Shown here piece by piece: positions 20,032-30,281 of a stretch of DNA of 64,000 nt (positions are counted from its first letter, which is position 1; each line of letters opens with the position of its first letter). Source of the stretch: Chitinophaga sp. GbtcB8. Lineage in GTDB: Bacteria; Bacteroidota; Bacteroidia; Chitinophagales; Chitinophagaceae. Location: contig NZ_JAGXJN010000005.1 in NCBI RefSeq assembly GCF_019091455.1, positions 62,001 through 126,000 of the forward strand. Reading direction: 5' to 3'. A program made the translations under genes and the position numbers. The notes under the pieces are model-generated. The model was not told the DNA's origin. It was given only the letters and a program-made list of their open reading frames with translations, and made no database searches.

Positions 20032-21593
20032 TATACAAAATCGAAATTAAGGTCAACGGTGTGGCCATTGTTACATGGTCTTACCAGGTATTCAATCTTT
20101 GCATCCGGATTTAGATCAACAGCGTTTACCAAACGGGTAAACTCTTGAAAAACCGTTTCAACAAACTGCTTATCAAACAGCTCAAGCCCATAATCTATAT
20201 TAATATCCAGGTGTTTTCCCGATTCATAGGCATGAAAGCTCATTCCTTTCAACACCTTTACAGGCGTGTATTCCGACTTAACAATCCTCAATCCGTCTAC
20301 TGCCAGCTCGTTTTCATTCAAAAGACCTTCATTATGAAAAGTGAAGCTTACGTTTGTAAGGCGATCATTGCCTTCATTGCATTGTTTCACATCTTTTTTT
20401 ATCAGGTGAATGGGATATATTTTGTGTTCAAGAACCGCAATAAATCCGGCTTTTACCTGTTGAACAAATAGCCGGAAAGAGCAGGAAGGATCAACATGAA
20501 CCTGGACCGGTACATTAAAAAGATAGGGACCTATCTGGGCATCCAGGTCGCCAGTCTCCCTATCCATCACGCCTGTTTCGACCGTGATAATTTGCTGTTC
20601 CGTGAAGCTATGGAGCAGCAATTGAATGACAGACAGCAAAACGATATATCGTGTTGTATTCAGCGCCGCGCATAACACATCTATTTTCTGCAGATCATTA
20701 TCCGGCACCCGGAAACTGCTGCTTGCTCCTTCATATGTAATTTGACGGGAAGAAAACGGGAATGCAGAAAAAATAAAACCGGCAGTATTGCTGAATTTTT
20801 GCAGCCAAAAATCACGGCTATCGGCAATATTGCGCTCCTTTAGCCGGCTATTCTGCCATACAGCATAGTCCCTGTACTGTAAGGACCTGCTCTTTTGCGG
20901 ATCTGCAGGTTTTGCGATCCCTTTATACTGTTTCAGCACCTCCTCAAAAAAAATCCGTAAGGACCATCCGTCTGAAATGATATGATGAATAATAAATACC
21001 AGCTGATATTTCTGATGGGCTTCCTTCAGCAGGAAAATTTTGAAAAGTGGTGGACGCTGAAGGTCAAAAACAGTATCCCGTGCAGCAGCAATGATGGTAT
21101 CCAATTCCTTTACGGTGTCCTGGCTACCGGAAACATCCGCATATTGCAGGTCAAAGGCCATTTCCGGGTATACTACCTGCCTGGGTTCCCAATCAATCAT
21201 CTTAAAACCCGTTCTGAGAATTTCATGCGCCAATACCACCTTGTTAACTGCCTCCCTGATCCGTTCAGCATCCGGTTCACCATAAATAGTCCAGGCAGTG
21301 CCCACGTTATAGTAAGAAATGGCCGGGTTTAGCTGCTGGTCTATCCATATATTCCGCTGCATAAAAGAGAGCTCATAAGAGGGTTCTTCACCAACAGGAA
21401 CTATTTTTTCGCTATTCGCCTGGGTGGTAAATTGATGCCAGAAGCTAATCAGCTCCTGCTTATGCTCCCGGATCTTCTGCAGCAGGTATTCCGGGATCTT
21501 TCCTTTGGCATTGCCGAGAACAATACTATTGTCTTGTACCTGTAAAGGGATTCCTCTCTCCCGCAGGTCATTTATAATCTCAATAACACTCAT
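20031..21593 (-). CDS. Stand-alone condensation protein with TubC-type docking domain
   Basis: This 520-residue protein has two parts. Residues ~1-50 resemble the TubC_N docking domain (LRERGIPLQVQDNSI then a helix ending in KQELISFW). Residues ~70-500 are one complete C domain with HHIISDGWS. No A or T domain is present. It lies between an NRPS ending in a T domain and an NRPS that begins with only half a C domain, so it most likely supplies the peptide-bond step between those proteins in trans. Start overlaps the upstream NRPS stop by 4 bp (ATGA). Confidence 0.92.
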   Translation of the reverse strand: MSVIEIINDLRERGIPLQVQDNSIVLGNAKGKIPEYLLQKIREHKQELISFWHQFTTQANSEKIVPVGEEPSYELSFMQRNIWIDQQLNPAISYYNVGTAWTIYGEPDAERIREAVNKVVLAHEILRTGFKMIDWEPRQVVYPEMAFDLQYADVSGSQDTVKELDTIIAAARDTVFDLQRPPLFKIFLLKEAHQKYQLVFIIHHIISDGWSLRIFFEEVLKQYKGIAKPADPQKSRSLQYRDYAVWQNSRLKERNIADSRDFWLQKFSNTAGFIFSAFPFSSRQITYEGASSSFRVPDNDLQKIDVLCAALNTTRYIVLLSVIQLLLHSFTEQQIITVETGVMDRETGDLDAQIGPYLFNVPVQVHVDPSCSFRLFVQQVKAGFIAVLEHKIYPIHLIKKDVKQCNEGNDRLTNVSFTFHNEGLLNENELAVDGLRIVKSEYTPVKVLKGMSFHAYESGKHLDINIDYGLELFDKQFVETVFQEFTRLVNAVDLNPDAKIEYLVRPCNNGHTVDLNFDFV

Positions 21594-24500
21594 ACCAGCA
21601 TGTTATCATTCTGGGAAAAGCTACCTTCCTGGGCATGGACTTTCATCCATTTTGCAGAATTAATGTAATTGTTCATTTCACGGATCGTGGGATATATATA
21701 CATATCCTTTAGCGGAATATTAACGCCCGTGTGGTCATAGATAGCCGCGGCTACTTTCATGGCAGTAAGACTGTGGCCTCCTATTTCAAAGAAATTACTA
21801 TCTGCGCTCAGCTTATCTGTATCCAGAAAATGAGCCCATATTGCCGCCAGCTGCGCTTCTGCATCTGACGTAAGCGGTATTACTTTCTGATCGGTTTCAA
21901 ACCCGGTTATTGACAGCAGCGCTTCATTGTCAATTTTACCGTTGCCGTTCAGGGGAAAAGCGGCTATTTTCCTTACGGATGCCGGAATCATATATGCAGG
22001 AAGCGCCTTTATAAGATAAGCCAGCACGTCCTCACTCGTGTAAGTTGAATGCCCGGTCCAATAAGCTATCAGCTTTTGTGCATTCCCATTTTCCCTGAGC
22101 GCCAGCACCCTTGTCTCAAATACGGCGGACTGCGTTAAAATGGCGGCTTCTATTTCATTCAGTTCAATTCTGTGTCCTCTTATCTTGACCTGACTATCAT
22201 TTCGTCCTATAAATTCAATAACACCGTGATGATTCCATTTTGCGAGGTCGCCGGTTCTATATAATACATCCCCTTTCGTTAAAACATCTTTAACGAACTT
22301 CTCTCCGTTCAGGCCGGGATTACCCAAATAACCCCGGCTTACCCCGGCACCTCCAATAAAGATCTCGCCAATTACGCCTTTGGGTACCGGTTTCAGGTTG
22401 TTATCCAGTATAAAAACGGATGCACCCGATACCGGCAAACCGACCGGTACATTCACCATATCATCCGTAATCTCTTTCACGGGATAATAAGTAGCAAAAA
22501 CCGTTGTTTCTGTTGGGCCATAAACATGCACGATTGCATCTTCATTTTTCCTGTAACGGATAGCGGTGCGGACAATGTTAACGGAGGCCATTTCCCCTCC
22601 AAAATATATTTTATCAAACTGGGAGATCAGCCTGGGCCGGATCTCAACCATGCTATTGAAGAACGCAGTTGTGAGGAAAGCGATATCGATCTTTTGCGCT
22701 TCTATAAACGCCGACAGGTCCTGTACATTTAATGCCTTGTCTTTTTCAATAACTTTCAATGTTGCTCCATTCAACAAAGCGCCGAAGATCTCGAATACAG
22801 ATCCATCAAAAAACAGCGGTGAAAATTGCATTACATTATTCTCCGGGCGAATGTCCTGATAATTGGTTGATTTCACCAGGTTCACAACCTGGCTATGACC
22901 TACCTGTACTCCTTTCGGAATACCTGTTGAACCGGATGTATAGATAATATAGGCAGCATCAGCTGCGGTAGCATTATTTATTGACGGAGACGCTTTTTTC
23001 CGGCTATCAAGGTTGCTGACGATAACTACGGTACCGGCCATACCTATTCTTTCGCTTGTTGCAGGTTCATCTGCCAGTACAATCTTCACTTCCGCTTCTG
23101 TAAGCATATGCCCCAGTCTTTTTTCACTCTCCGCAGTGTTGAGCGGAAGATAAGACGCCCCTGCCCTGAGGATCCCGAGTATCGCGGCAATGGCAAGATC
23201 AACACGGGTAAACATAACACCTACACAATCTCCTTTCTTTATGCCATGCCTGTCCATTAACTCCCGGCAAAGATTATTGCTAACGTCCGACAGTTCACGG
23301 TAGCTGATCATGCCGATAGCAGATACAATAGCGGTTTTTTCGGGATGTGCTTTAACCTGCGCTTCAAAACAATCAATGATCGTGGCATTTTGCTCCGTTC
23401 TCTGCTCCGCGGCAGCTATACCTGCCGGACTGCTGAAAACAATATCCTGAACCGGAATAGCGCTATTTTCCGCGACCTGGTCCATTAACCCCGTGTAATC
23501 CTGCAGCAGCTGGGTTGCAAACCATTCATCGAACAAATTGACGTTATATATCAGCTCAATATTGATACGATCACGCTTTTTCCTTGCATTGAAAATGAGA
23601 TCAAAAGGGCTTTTTTTCTGATCAACGGAATAGCTTTCAATTTGTATTCCCTCTAACGACGTTAAAGGGTCCGGTAATTCATCCTCCATGTCCAGCAGTC
23701 CCAGCATAAGCTCGAACACTGGCGCGCGGCTAAGGTCATTCTTTATACCAATATTTTCCACCAGCCTGTCGAACGGATAGTCGGCATGCTTAAATGCTTC
23801 TATGGCGTTATCCTTAACGTCAGCTAAAAACTGATTGAAATGACGGCGGTAATCAATCCTGTTCCTCATTACGACCGTGTTCACGTAAAACCCCAGCTGG
23901 TGCTCAAATGCGGCGTGATCCCGGCCTGAAACAGGCACCCCTGTCAGGATATCGTTCTCCCCGGTGTATTTGCCCACCAGAAGATTCAGACCAGCCAACA
24001 GCACCATAAAAAGGGTGGCATTTTCCTTTCCTGCGATCTGCTGGAGCAGCGCTGCCGTTTTGGGATCAAGGTCAACACTTATAACTGCCGAGGAATAAGT
24101 TTTTGCAGCGGGCCGCCCCCCTTTCTTATATGCAAACTCATTTTTAGGGAGCGCACCGGCTAATTTCTGCAGCCAGTACTTTTCACTATCAGTGTCCTTC
24201 CCGGAGAACCGTGCGTTATGCCAGGCCGCATAATCCCGGTACTGAACAGGCAGCGGCTCCAATATCAACGGGGTTTTGTTCAGCGCTGCATTATATAAAC
24301 GGGAAAACTCCCGGATGAATACTTTATTGGACCATTCGTCGGCAATAATGTGATGGAAGCTGGATACCAGTATATGCTCCTGGTCAGACAACCTGAGAAT
24401 ACAGATCCTGAACAACGGTGTTTGGGTTAAGTCAAACACCGCTTCTGTTGCATGATTAATATAATTTTCAATGGTTGTATACTTACTTTTCAATTCATTC

Positions 24501-27500
24501 CAATCCTGCAATACTATAACAAGGTCCGGATCGACGGTTGGCTCTATTTGCTGATAGATCTGGTTGTTAACATAAACAAACTTGGTTCTCAATATTTCAT
24601 GCCTTTCTATCATCCTGGCCGCAGCATCTTTCAGGGCAACAAGATCCAGCGCCCCGGTGATCTTCAGTGACCAGTTTATATTATAAACACCCTTTCCTTC
24701 CTGCAGCTGGTCCAGCACCCATAACCTGGTCTGGCCGCTGGATACTTCATAATACGGCTGTTCCGGAAGCCGGTCTATAACAACGGCCGGACTATCCTCC
24801 TTTCTTTTATTAATTAATGCGACTAAAAAACTAATGGTGTCATTCTCAAAAAAATCTCCCACATCAATGTCCACATCAAACTCCTTCTCAATAGCTGTTA
24901 CCAGTTGTACCGCCAGTATAGAGTGGCCGCCAATCTCAAAAAAGAAATCGTCAGGGCCAATTGAGTCCGGCTCTGCCCCCAATGCTTTTTCCCACATGCG
25001 GGCAAGTATTTTTTCTGTAGAATCTGCGTTGGAAGCCACTTTCCCACTTCTTTGCGGGCCGGGAACAGGCAGGGCTTCCTCATCGATCTTGCCGTTGGCT
25101 GTTAACGGCAGGCTGTCCAGCTGAATAAATTGATCAGGGATCATCGACGGAAGCAGCCGTTGCTTTAAGTATGCCTTTAGATCGTCTGTTTGAATGGCGT
25201 CGCCATCCGTTACGAAATAGGCAAATAATCTTTGCTGAGCGGCCTTAACATGTACATTCCTGATTCCCGGGTATTCATTTAAAGTATTTTCAATTTCTTT
25301 TGGCTCTATCCTGAATCCATTAATTTTTACCTGCTTATCTTTTCTGCCTATGAACTCAATATTTCCATCTGCATGCCAGCGGGTAAGGTCACCTGTATTA
25401 TAGATCCGTTCACCACTTATAAATGGGTTGGCAATAAATTGCCGGGCCGTTAAGTCAACATCAGTCAGATACCCTTCGGACAATCCATCGCCTCCTACGA
25501 ACAGTGTACCAACGGCGCCGAGGGGAAGCAGCTGAAGATCATCATCCAGTATGTATGCCCTGGAATTGCTGATAGGTTTGCCGATGGGTATGGGGCCGGC
25601 AAACTCTTTTTCTATTTTATATGCAGTAGAGAAGGTGGTATTTTCTGTAGGCCCATATCCATTTATGATAACCGGCTGTGGACAGGCCGCACGTACTGCG
25701 TTCATCGGGCCAACGGGGATTACATCCCCTCCTACGATCAGGTTCCTGAGGGTGGAGAACATAGCAGGGTCTATAGTGGCCATTTCTCCAAAAAGGGGAG
25801 CTGTAAGCCAGAGCGTTGTTATCCTGAAACGCTGCAGCTGCCCATGCAGGGAAGATGCCGTAAGAATGGATTCTTTTCTTGTGAGATATAAAGCCGCGCC
25901 ATTCAGCAGCGCACCCCAGATCTCTAATGTGGAGGCATCAAACGTGGCAGGCGCCGTTTGCAGGATGCGGTCGTCCGGTGTGATAGCCAGGTACTCCTGG
26001 TTAAGCACGAGCCGGGCCACGTTCTTATTAAGTACGCGGATACCTTTGGGCTTCCCGGTTGATCCGGAAGTATACATCACATAACAAAGACTATCCGGAC
26101 CGCCTTTCCATTTTTTGTCCGGCATTTTACCACTGTCACTTAAGTCCGTTACGATCTCAATACCGGTAATGGAAAAATTTTCAGGAAGTTTTATCGTGCC
26201 TTCCGTCAGTATCACCGGAGAAGCGCTTTCTGCGATCATCAACGCCGCTCTTTCAGCCGGAATGACCGGATCAACCGGCATATAAGCTTTGCCCATTTTG
26301 AGCACTGCAAGTATACCAACGATCATTCTGAGGGGGTTGGTTGCCATCACGGGAATGATATCACCCAGCACGATCCCGGGTCCAGATAGCAGGGCCGCCT
26401 GATTGTCCGCCATTCTATTCAATTCAAGATAGGAAAAAGACCGCCCTTCATAATAAAGCGCCTGGCGATCGGCGCTTTTTTTCACCTGCAGCTCAAAAAG
26501 CTCAATGATGGCGCTTTCCCGCGGGTAATTTGTTCCGGTACGGTTAAAATCTTCCAGCAGCAAGCGCTGTTCTGACAGATCAAGAAATGTAAGATCCTTT
26601 ACCAATCGTTCCCCGCCCTTCAGAACATCCGACAGCAATGTTGTATAATTGCCGATAAACCGCCGGATAGTATCCGGTAACAACAGGTCTGTTGAGTATT
26701 CAATTTCACCAAAGAAGGTATGCCGGTTCTCATAAATAAAAAATGTGAGGTCACGCCGGGTTGCATTCCTGTTAAAGTGTAAATATTCTACCTCCACTTC
26801 GTTCAGCTGTAAATCACCAAATTCCACATTGATATGGGAGAATGCGAAATTGAACAGCGAGGCGTTGATGGTTTCCTGTTTAAAATTCAGCTGTTCCTGC
26901 AGGGTATATATATCCATGTTCTGATGGTCTAATACCGCTGCCATATTGTTTTGGATCTGCTTTACCAATTCCAGGAAAGGAAGATCCTTATTTACGTGTA
27001 CCCTGACCGGCAGCATATTCACAAAAACGCCGATCAGCTGCTCCAGCTCTTTCCTGTCTTCGCGGTTCGCCAGAGGAACCGGTATGGTAAGGTCTTCCTG
27101 GCCCGTGTACCGGTATAACAGGGTGGAATAGACCGCACAGAATAAAGCGAAATGAGTAACTGCATTCTTATCACAAAAATGTTTTACCTCCGCTATGATC
27201 GTTTTATCGAAAGTAAAACGTTCTGATCTGCCCCGGAAGCTGTTCCTTTTTTCCCGGGCTCTGTCAAAAGGAAATTCAACATATGGCCTGGCCCCCTCCA
27301 GGTATTGTTTCCAGTACTCCATCCCGCTGTTTAGCTGTTCCCGCTGATGCTTCTCTTTCCAAACAGTATAGTCAGCATACTGGATATCCAGCTTAACGGG
27401 CATTGGCTGCCGGCTATCCGAAAGGGAGTTGTAAAAGAGAGAAAGCTCTTTTACAAAGATCCCCACTGACCATCCGTCAAAAACGATGTGGTGAACCGTA

Positions 27501-27895
27501 ACGATCAGTGTAAACGTTTTACGATCTGTTTGCAGGAGAAAGAACTTCGAAAGTGGTCCGTTTTCCAGATCAAACGGCTCTGCGGATCTTTCCTGCAAAA
27601 ATTCTTCTACGTTCTCTTCAGGACAAGACCTTTCTTCAAATGCAACCACCGTATCAGCATGTACTACCTGGTAGTAATGGTCATTTTCCCGGCGGAAAGT
27701 AGTTCTTAATGCTTCATGCCTTGAAAATATCAACCCAATACTTTCCTTCAGCACCTGAACATCCAGGTCACCTTTCAGGCGCAGGGCAATGACTGTATTA
27801 TAAGGAGAAGCCTCCATTGTGTAATTGGCCTTTTCAAACAACCACAAGCTTCTTTGCGCTGCAGACATGGGGAATACATACGTTTCCTTAGACAT
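21590..27895 (-). CDS. NRPS: C-A(Val-like)-T-C-A(Ile-like)-T
   Basis: This 2101-residue protein has two complete elongation modules. Approximate order: C1 (5-430, HHIVFDGWS near 136), A1 (455-950), T1 (IGGHSILA), C2 (1075-1500), A2 (1520-2000), T2 (IGGHSLTA) and a short polar tail. The A1 pocket reads DALWIGGTFK, similar to the Val/aliphatic DAFWxGGTFK group. The A2 pocket reads DGFFYGVVFK, close to the Ile code DGFFLGVVYK. C2 carries HHIIADEW, with Glu in place of the Gly of HHxxxDG. The second His and the Asp are kept, so it may still work. The T2 tail should contact the TubC-type docking domain encoded next. Confidence 0.93.
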   Translation of the reverse strand: MSKETYVFPMSAAQRSLWLFEKANYTMEASPYNTVIALRLKGDLDVQVLKESIGLIFSRHEALRTTFRRENDHYYQVVHADTVVAFEERSCPEENVEEFLQERSAEPFDLENGPLSKFFLLQTDRKTFTLIVTVHHIVFDGWSVGIFVKELSLFYNSLSDSRQPMPVKLDIQYADYTVWKEKHQREQLNSGMEYWKQYLEGARPYVEFPFDRAREKRNSFRGRSERFTFDKTIIAEVKHFCDKNAVTHFALFCAVYSTLLYRYTGQEDLTIPVPLANREDRKELEQLIGVFVNMLPVRVHVNKDLPFLELVKQIQNNMAAVLDHQNMDIYTLQEQLNFKQETINASLFNFAFSHINVEFGDLQLNEVEVEYLHFNRNATRRDLTFFIYENRHTFFGEIEYSTDLLLPDTIRRFIGNYTTLLSDVLKGGERLVKDLTFLDLSEQRLLLEDFNRTGTNYPRESAIIELFELQVKKSADRQALYYEGRSFSYLELNRMADNQAALLSGPGIVLGDIIPVMATNPLRMIVGILAVLKMGKAYMPVDPVIPAERAALMIAESASPVILTEGTIKLPENFSITGIEIVTDLSDSGKMPDKKWKGGPDSLCYVMYTSGSTGKPKGIRVLNKNVARLVLNQEYLAITPDDRILQTAPATFDASTLEIWGALLNGAALYLTRKESILTASSLHGQLQRFRITTLWLTAPLFGEMATIDPAMFSTLRNLIVGGDVIPVGPMNAVRAACPQPVIINGYGPTENTTFSTAYKIEKEFAGPIPIGKPISNSRAYILDDDLQLLPLGAVGTLFVGGDGLSEGYLTDVDLTARQFIANPFISGERIYNTGDLTRWHADGNIEFIGRKDKQVKINGFRIEPKEIENTLNEYPGIRNVHVKAAQQRLFAYFVTDGDAIQTDDLKAYLKQRLLPSMIPDQFIQLDSLPLTANGKIDEEALPVPGPQRSGKVASNADSTEKILARMWEKALGAEPDSIGPDDFFFEIGGHSILAVQLVTAIEKEFDVDIDVGDFFENDTISFLVALINKRKEDSPAVVIDRLPEQPYYEVSSGQTRLWVLDQLQEGKGVYNINWSLKITGALDLVALKDAAARMIERHEILRTKFVYVNNQIYQQIEPTVDPDLVIVLQDWNELKSKYTTIENYINHATEAVFDLTQTPLFRICILRLSDQEHILVSSFHHIIADEWSNKVFIREFSRLYNAALNKTPLILEPLPVQYRDYAAWHNARFSGKDTDSEKYWLQKLAGALPKNEFAYKKGGRPAAKTYSSAVISVDLDPKTAALLQQIAGKENATLFMVLLAGLNLLVGKYTGENDILTGVPVSGRDHAAFEHQLGFYVNTVVMRNRIDYRRHFNQFLADVKDNAIEAFKHADYPFDRLVENIGIKNDLSRAPVFELMLGLLDMEDELPDPLTSLEGIQIESYSVDQKKSPFDLIFNARKKRDRINIELIYNVNLFDEWFATQLLQDYTGLMDQVAENSAIPVQDIVFSSPAGIAAAEQRTEQNATIIDCFEAQVKAHPEKTAIVSAIGMISYRELSDVSNNLCRELMDRHGIKKGDCVGVMFTRVDLAIAAILGILRAGASYLPLNTAESEKRLGHMLTEAEVKIVLADEPATSERIGMAGTVVIVSNLDSRKKASPSINNATAADAAYIIYTSGSTGIPKGVQVGHSQVVNLVKSTNYQDIRPENNVMQFSPLFFDGSVFEIFGALLNGATLKVIEKDKALNVQDLSAFIEAQKIDIAFLTTAFFNSMVEIRPRLISQFDKIYFGGEMASVNIVRTAIRYRKNEDAIVHVYGPTETTVFATYYPVKEITDDMVNVPVGLPVSGASVFILDNNLKPVPKGVIGEIFIGGAGVSRGYLGNPGLNGEKFVKDVLTKGDVLYRTGDLAKWNHHGVIEFIGRNDSQVKIRGHRIELNEIEAAILTQSAVFETRVLALRENGNAQKLIAYWTGHSTYTSEDVLAYLIKALPAYMIPASVRKIAAFPLNGNGKIDNEALLSITGFETDQKVIPLTSDAEAQLAAIWAHFLDTDKLSADSNFFEIGGHSLTAMKVAAAIYDHTGVNIPLKDMYIYPTIREMNNYINSAKWMKVHAQEGSFSQNDNMLV

Positions 27896-27952
27896 ATGCG
27901 ATATCGGTTTATTAAGACTTAAATGATTATAAACAGTGGGGAGGTCAGGCTG

Positions 27953-29878
27953 TCAAACGCGCGCCTTTGAGGTATCCAAAGTGTGGATATGCGCCGTATA
28001 GCGCTTATTAGCATAGTAGTTACTGAGTGGCCATCCGTTAATCTGGCTAAGGTGGATCCTTTCCAGGTCATCTTTTACCATATAAAAATAACTGCCTTTG
28101 CGGCCCTGCAGCCATTCCCGGTGCTGGCGAAGGATCCCGGGAGGTATACATAAGTTACCCGGATCAAAAAAACGGATGGCGCCATCTTTATCTCTCAGTG
28201 TTTTTACTTTACCTGCATTATAGAAACTGGGAGCAAAAGGAATATCCATCTTTCCTGCTGCAAAGGCTTTAATAACGGATTCCGCCACCTCTCCTTCGCC
28301 CATGGCCAGGATACTATCCACTATACTTCTGACTGATTGCTCAATCATTCGTTGTTCGAAAATAACTTTTACCGGGTCATAATCTCCGGAAAGCTCAAAT
28401 CCAATTTTAGTCAGCTCAATACCTCTTACGTTAGCTTCTTCCAGCGGTACATTTACCGACTCTACCGGTGATTTGGTCATAATCCTTGTAGCATTTGCCA
28501 GCCTGGCCGTAACAGCGGATTCAACTATTATTTCTTCGGCCATTTGCTGATTTAGCGGGAAAGCGGCCATATAGGTATGGAAAACAGTTGAAAGCATTAC
28601 ATCCTTATATCCATACTTCTTCAGGTATTCATCTGTCAATATTTCCAATGACCTGATGGCTGCAATGTCCTGCTCCCTGTTACCCTGTTCAGCATAACCA
28701 AGGGATAAATACCGTACGCCTTTCCCGGCTGCAAGCAATGCCTCCAGGATATTTACGGAAATGGCGATAGCCGGTTCTATCAGGGTTGCTGTGAGCGTAC
28801 CGAAAAACTCCCTGTCAACAGGTAGACCATTGTTCGTCAGATCCCCGCAGAGCTGATCTACATATTGCCATGCTCTTATTGAATCTTCCAGGGAAACATT
28901 TGAAAAGTAAGGTACATTATAACAGATGGCCCCTCCTTCAATAGCGGTAAAACCGCTGGCAAACCCTGCTTCCGCCAGTAAGCGGCCATCATAAGAGCCA
29001 TGCCGTACCTGTAACGGCATACCAGGAAATTGCCGCACCAGCTTTTTACCGGCTGTTACACCCAGGTTGATCAGCGGATATCCATTCATCTCTTTTCCGT
29101 CCCGGAGTAACCGGTCCGCGTCTTTAAACCGGTGGTGCCTCGTAGCGCTGTCTACCTGTATGGAAAGACAATCTGCACCGGCATGTTTCAATTTTTCAAA
29201 CAGTGCTATCTGCCCATTAACAGAAGGCACACCACATCGTGGATGGATCAACGTTCTACCTGCTTGCCGGGCTGCCTGCAGAACTAACGGGAAACGGGTG
29301 GAGATCTGCCGCTGTACGGCAACCATTTCTTCCAGGGATCCTATTCCTGCATCATATTCTTCCAGTACATTACTCCGGCTGTTCGGAGAAATGATAATGC
29401 GGGGTTTTTCGGCAGGGGCCTTATCTCCTAAAGACAAGATCCCAAGCCCTTTCAGATCTTCTTCCAGCTGTTCCAGGAAGATTGCCAATTCGAAATTTCC
29501 CGGCTTAACATAAGCATTCGTAAACCCCATTTCCAGGAACTTGCTCTTTACTTCGCGCGGATCTTCATGAATGCATAAATTCCCCCCAATATACCATATG
29601 CGTTTACCATTGATGCGTTCAAAGTCACTTATATCCTGCTGCAAACACTTGTCCAGCAAGCCGCTTGCATGCCCGTTTAAAGAAGATATCAGTACTGCAT
29701 GGGCGTACCTGGCCGCTTCCAGAAAATGATGAAATCCGTTCTGCAATCTGAGGTCTACAACCTGGTACCCGCTCTCCTGCAGCGCAAGAATGATCAATGA
29801 CCTGCCGACATTATGGGAATCGTCGCCGTATGTTCCTACAACAATCCTGTAATCTGCCGGTTTGAAATGCTGTATCAT
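27953..29878 (-). CDS. Fused B12-dependent glutamate mutase (S + E subunits)
   Basis: This 641-residue protein joins the two glutamate mutase subunits, which convert L-glutamate to (2S,3S)-3-methylaspartate with adenosylcobalamin. Residues 1-~150 form the cobalamin-binding S part: DSHNVG (Asp20, His22, Gly25, the DxHxxG motif), SSL in the SxL position, and YIGG. Residues ~160-641 match the E (MamB/GlmE-like) barrel, with HPRCGVPSVNG and a long C-terminal region. The summed length fits ~137 plus ~480. It starts directly on the stop of the PanD-like gene (TAAATG), so the two are probably translated together. Glutamate mutases in NRPS/PKS clusters supply 3-methylaspartate or compounds made from it, as in friulimicin and vicenistatin. 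Here the neighbour points to decarboxylated methylaspartate. Confidence 0.92.
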   Translation of the reverse strand: MIQHFKPADYRIVVGTYGDDSHNVGRSLIILALQESGYQVVDLRLQNGFHHFLEAARYAHAVLISSLNGHASGLLDKCLQQDISDFERINGKRIWYIGGNLCIHEDPREVKSKFLEMGFTNAYVKPGNFELAIFLEQLEEDLKGLGILSLGDKAPAEKPRIIISPNSRSNVLEEYDAGIGSLEEMVAVQRQISTRFPLVLQAARQAGRTLIHPRCGVPSVNGQIALFEKLKHAGADCLSIQVDSATRHHRFKDADRLLRDGKEMNGYPLINLGVTAGKKLVRQFPGMPLQVRHGSYDGRLLAEAGFASGFTAIEGGAICYNVPYFSNVSLEDSIRAWQYVDQLCGDLTNNGLPVDREFFGTLTATLIEPAIAISVNILEALLAAGKGVRYLSLGYAEQGNREQDIAAIRSLEILTDEYLKKYGYKDVMLSTVFHTYMAAFPLNQQMAEEIIVESAVTARLANATRIMTKSPVESVNVPLEEANVRGIELTKIGFELSGDYDPVKVIFEQRMIEQSVRSIVDSILAMGEGEVAESVIKAFAAGKMDIPFAPSFYNAGKVKTLRDKDGAIRFFDPGNLCIPPGILRQHREWLQGRKGSYFYMVKDDLERIHLSQINGWPLSNYYANKRYTAHIHTLDTSKARV

Positions 29879-30226
29879 TTAAAGGTCCTTTAAGAACTTA
29901 TTACTATTATCTACTAAAAATTTCTTTGGTTTCCTTATCTCATCCGTTACTTCAAAGGCCAGAATAGTTACAATATCCCCTTCCCTGATCAGATGTGCAG
30001 CGCCTCCATTCATGCAAATGACCCCGGACCCCGCTTCCCCTTCTATAGCATAGGTTTCCAGGCGGGCGCCATTTGTATTGTCAACCACCAGTACCTTCTC
30101 ACCAACCAGTATATCGGCCAGCTCAAGTAAGTCCCGGTCTATCGCTATACTACCATTGTAATTCACATTCGCTTCTGTTACAGTGGCCCTGTGAATTTTA
30201 GACTTCAGCATAATTCTCATTTTCAT
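29879..30226 (-). CDS. PanD-type aspartate/3-methylaspartate alpha-decarboxylase
   Basis: This 115-residue protein belongs to the pyruvoyl-dependent aspartate 1-decarboxylase family. The self-cleavage site is YNGSIAID (Gly25-Ser26), with the conserved Lys10 in KIHR, the NGxR segment and [12 protein letters not shown], so the active site looks intact. PanD converts aspartate to beta-alanine. The cryptophycin homologue CrpG decarboxylates 3-methylaspartate to alpha-methyl-beta-alanine. Being co-translated with glutamate mutase and inserted between two NRPS genes, this copy probably does the latter (inference). Housekeeping beta-alanine formation cannot be excluded from sequence alone, but no pantothenate genes are nearby. 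Confidence 0.92.
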   Translation of the reverse strand: MKMRIMLKSKIHRATVTEANVNYNGSIAIDRDLLELADILVGEKVLVVDNTNGARLETYAIEGEAGSGVICMNGGAAHLIREGDIVTILAFEVTDEIRKPKKFLVDNSNKFLKDL

Positions 30227-30281
30227 AGTTTTTCTTCAAAATTTTAATATAAACCCGGTTAAGGTGACGTCTGATATATAA

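Noticed and set aside
29879..30226. Housekeeping PanD for pantothenate synthesis
   Set aside because: It is coupled to a glutamate mutase gene and flanked by NRPS genes, with no panB/panC nearby. A dual role cannot be excluded.
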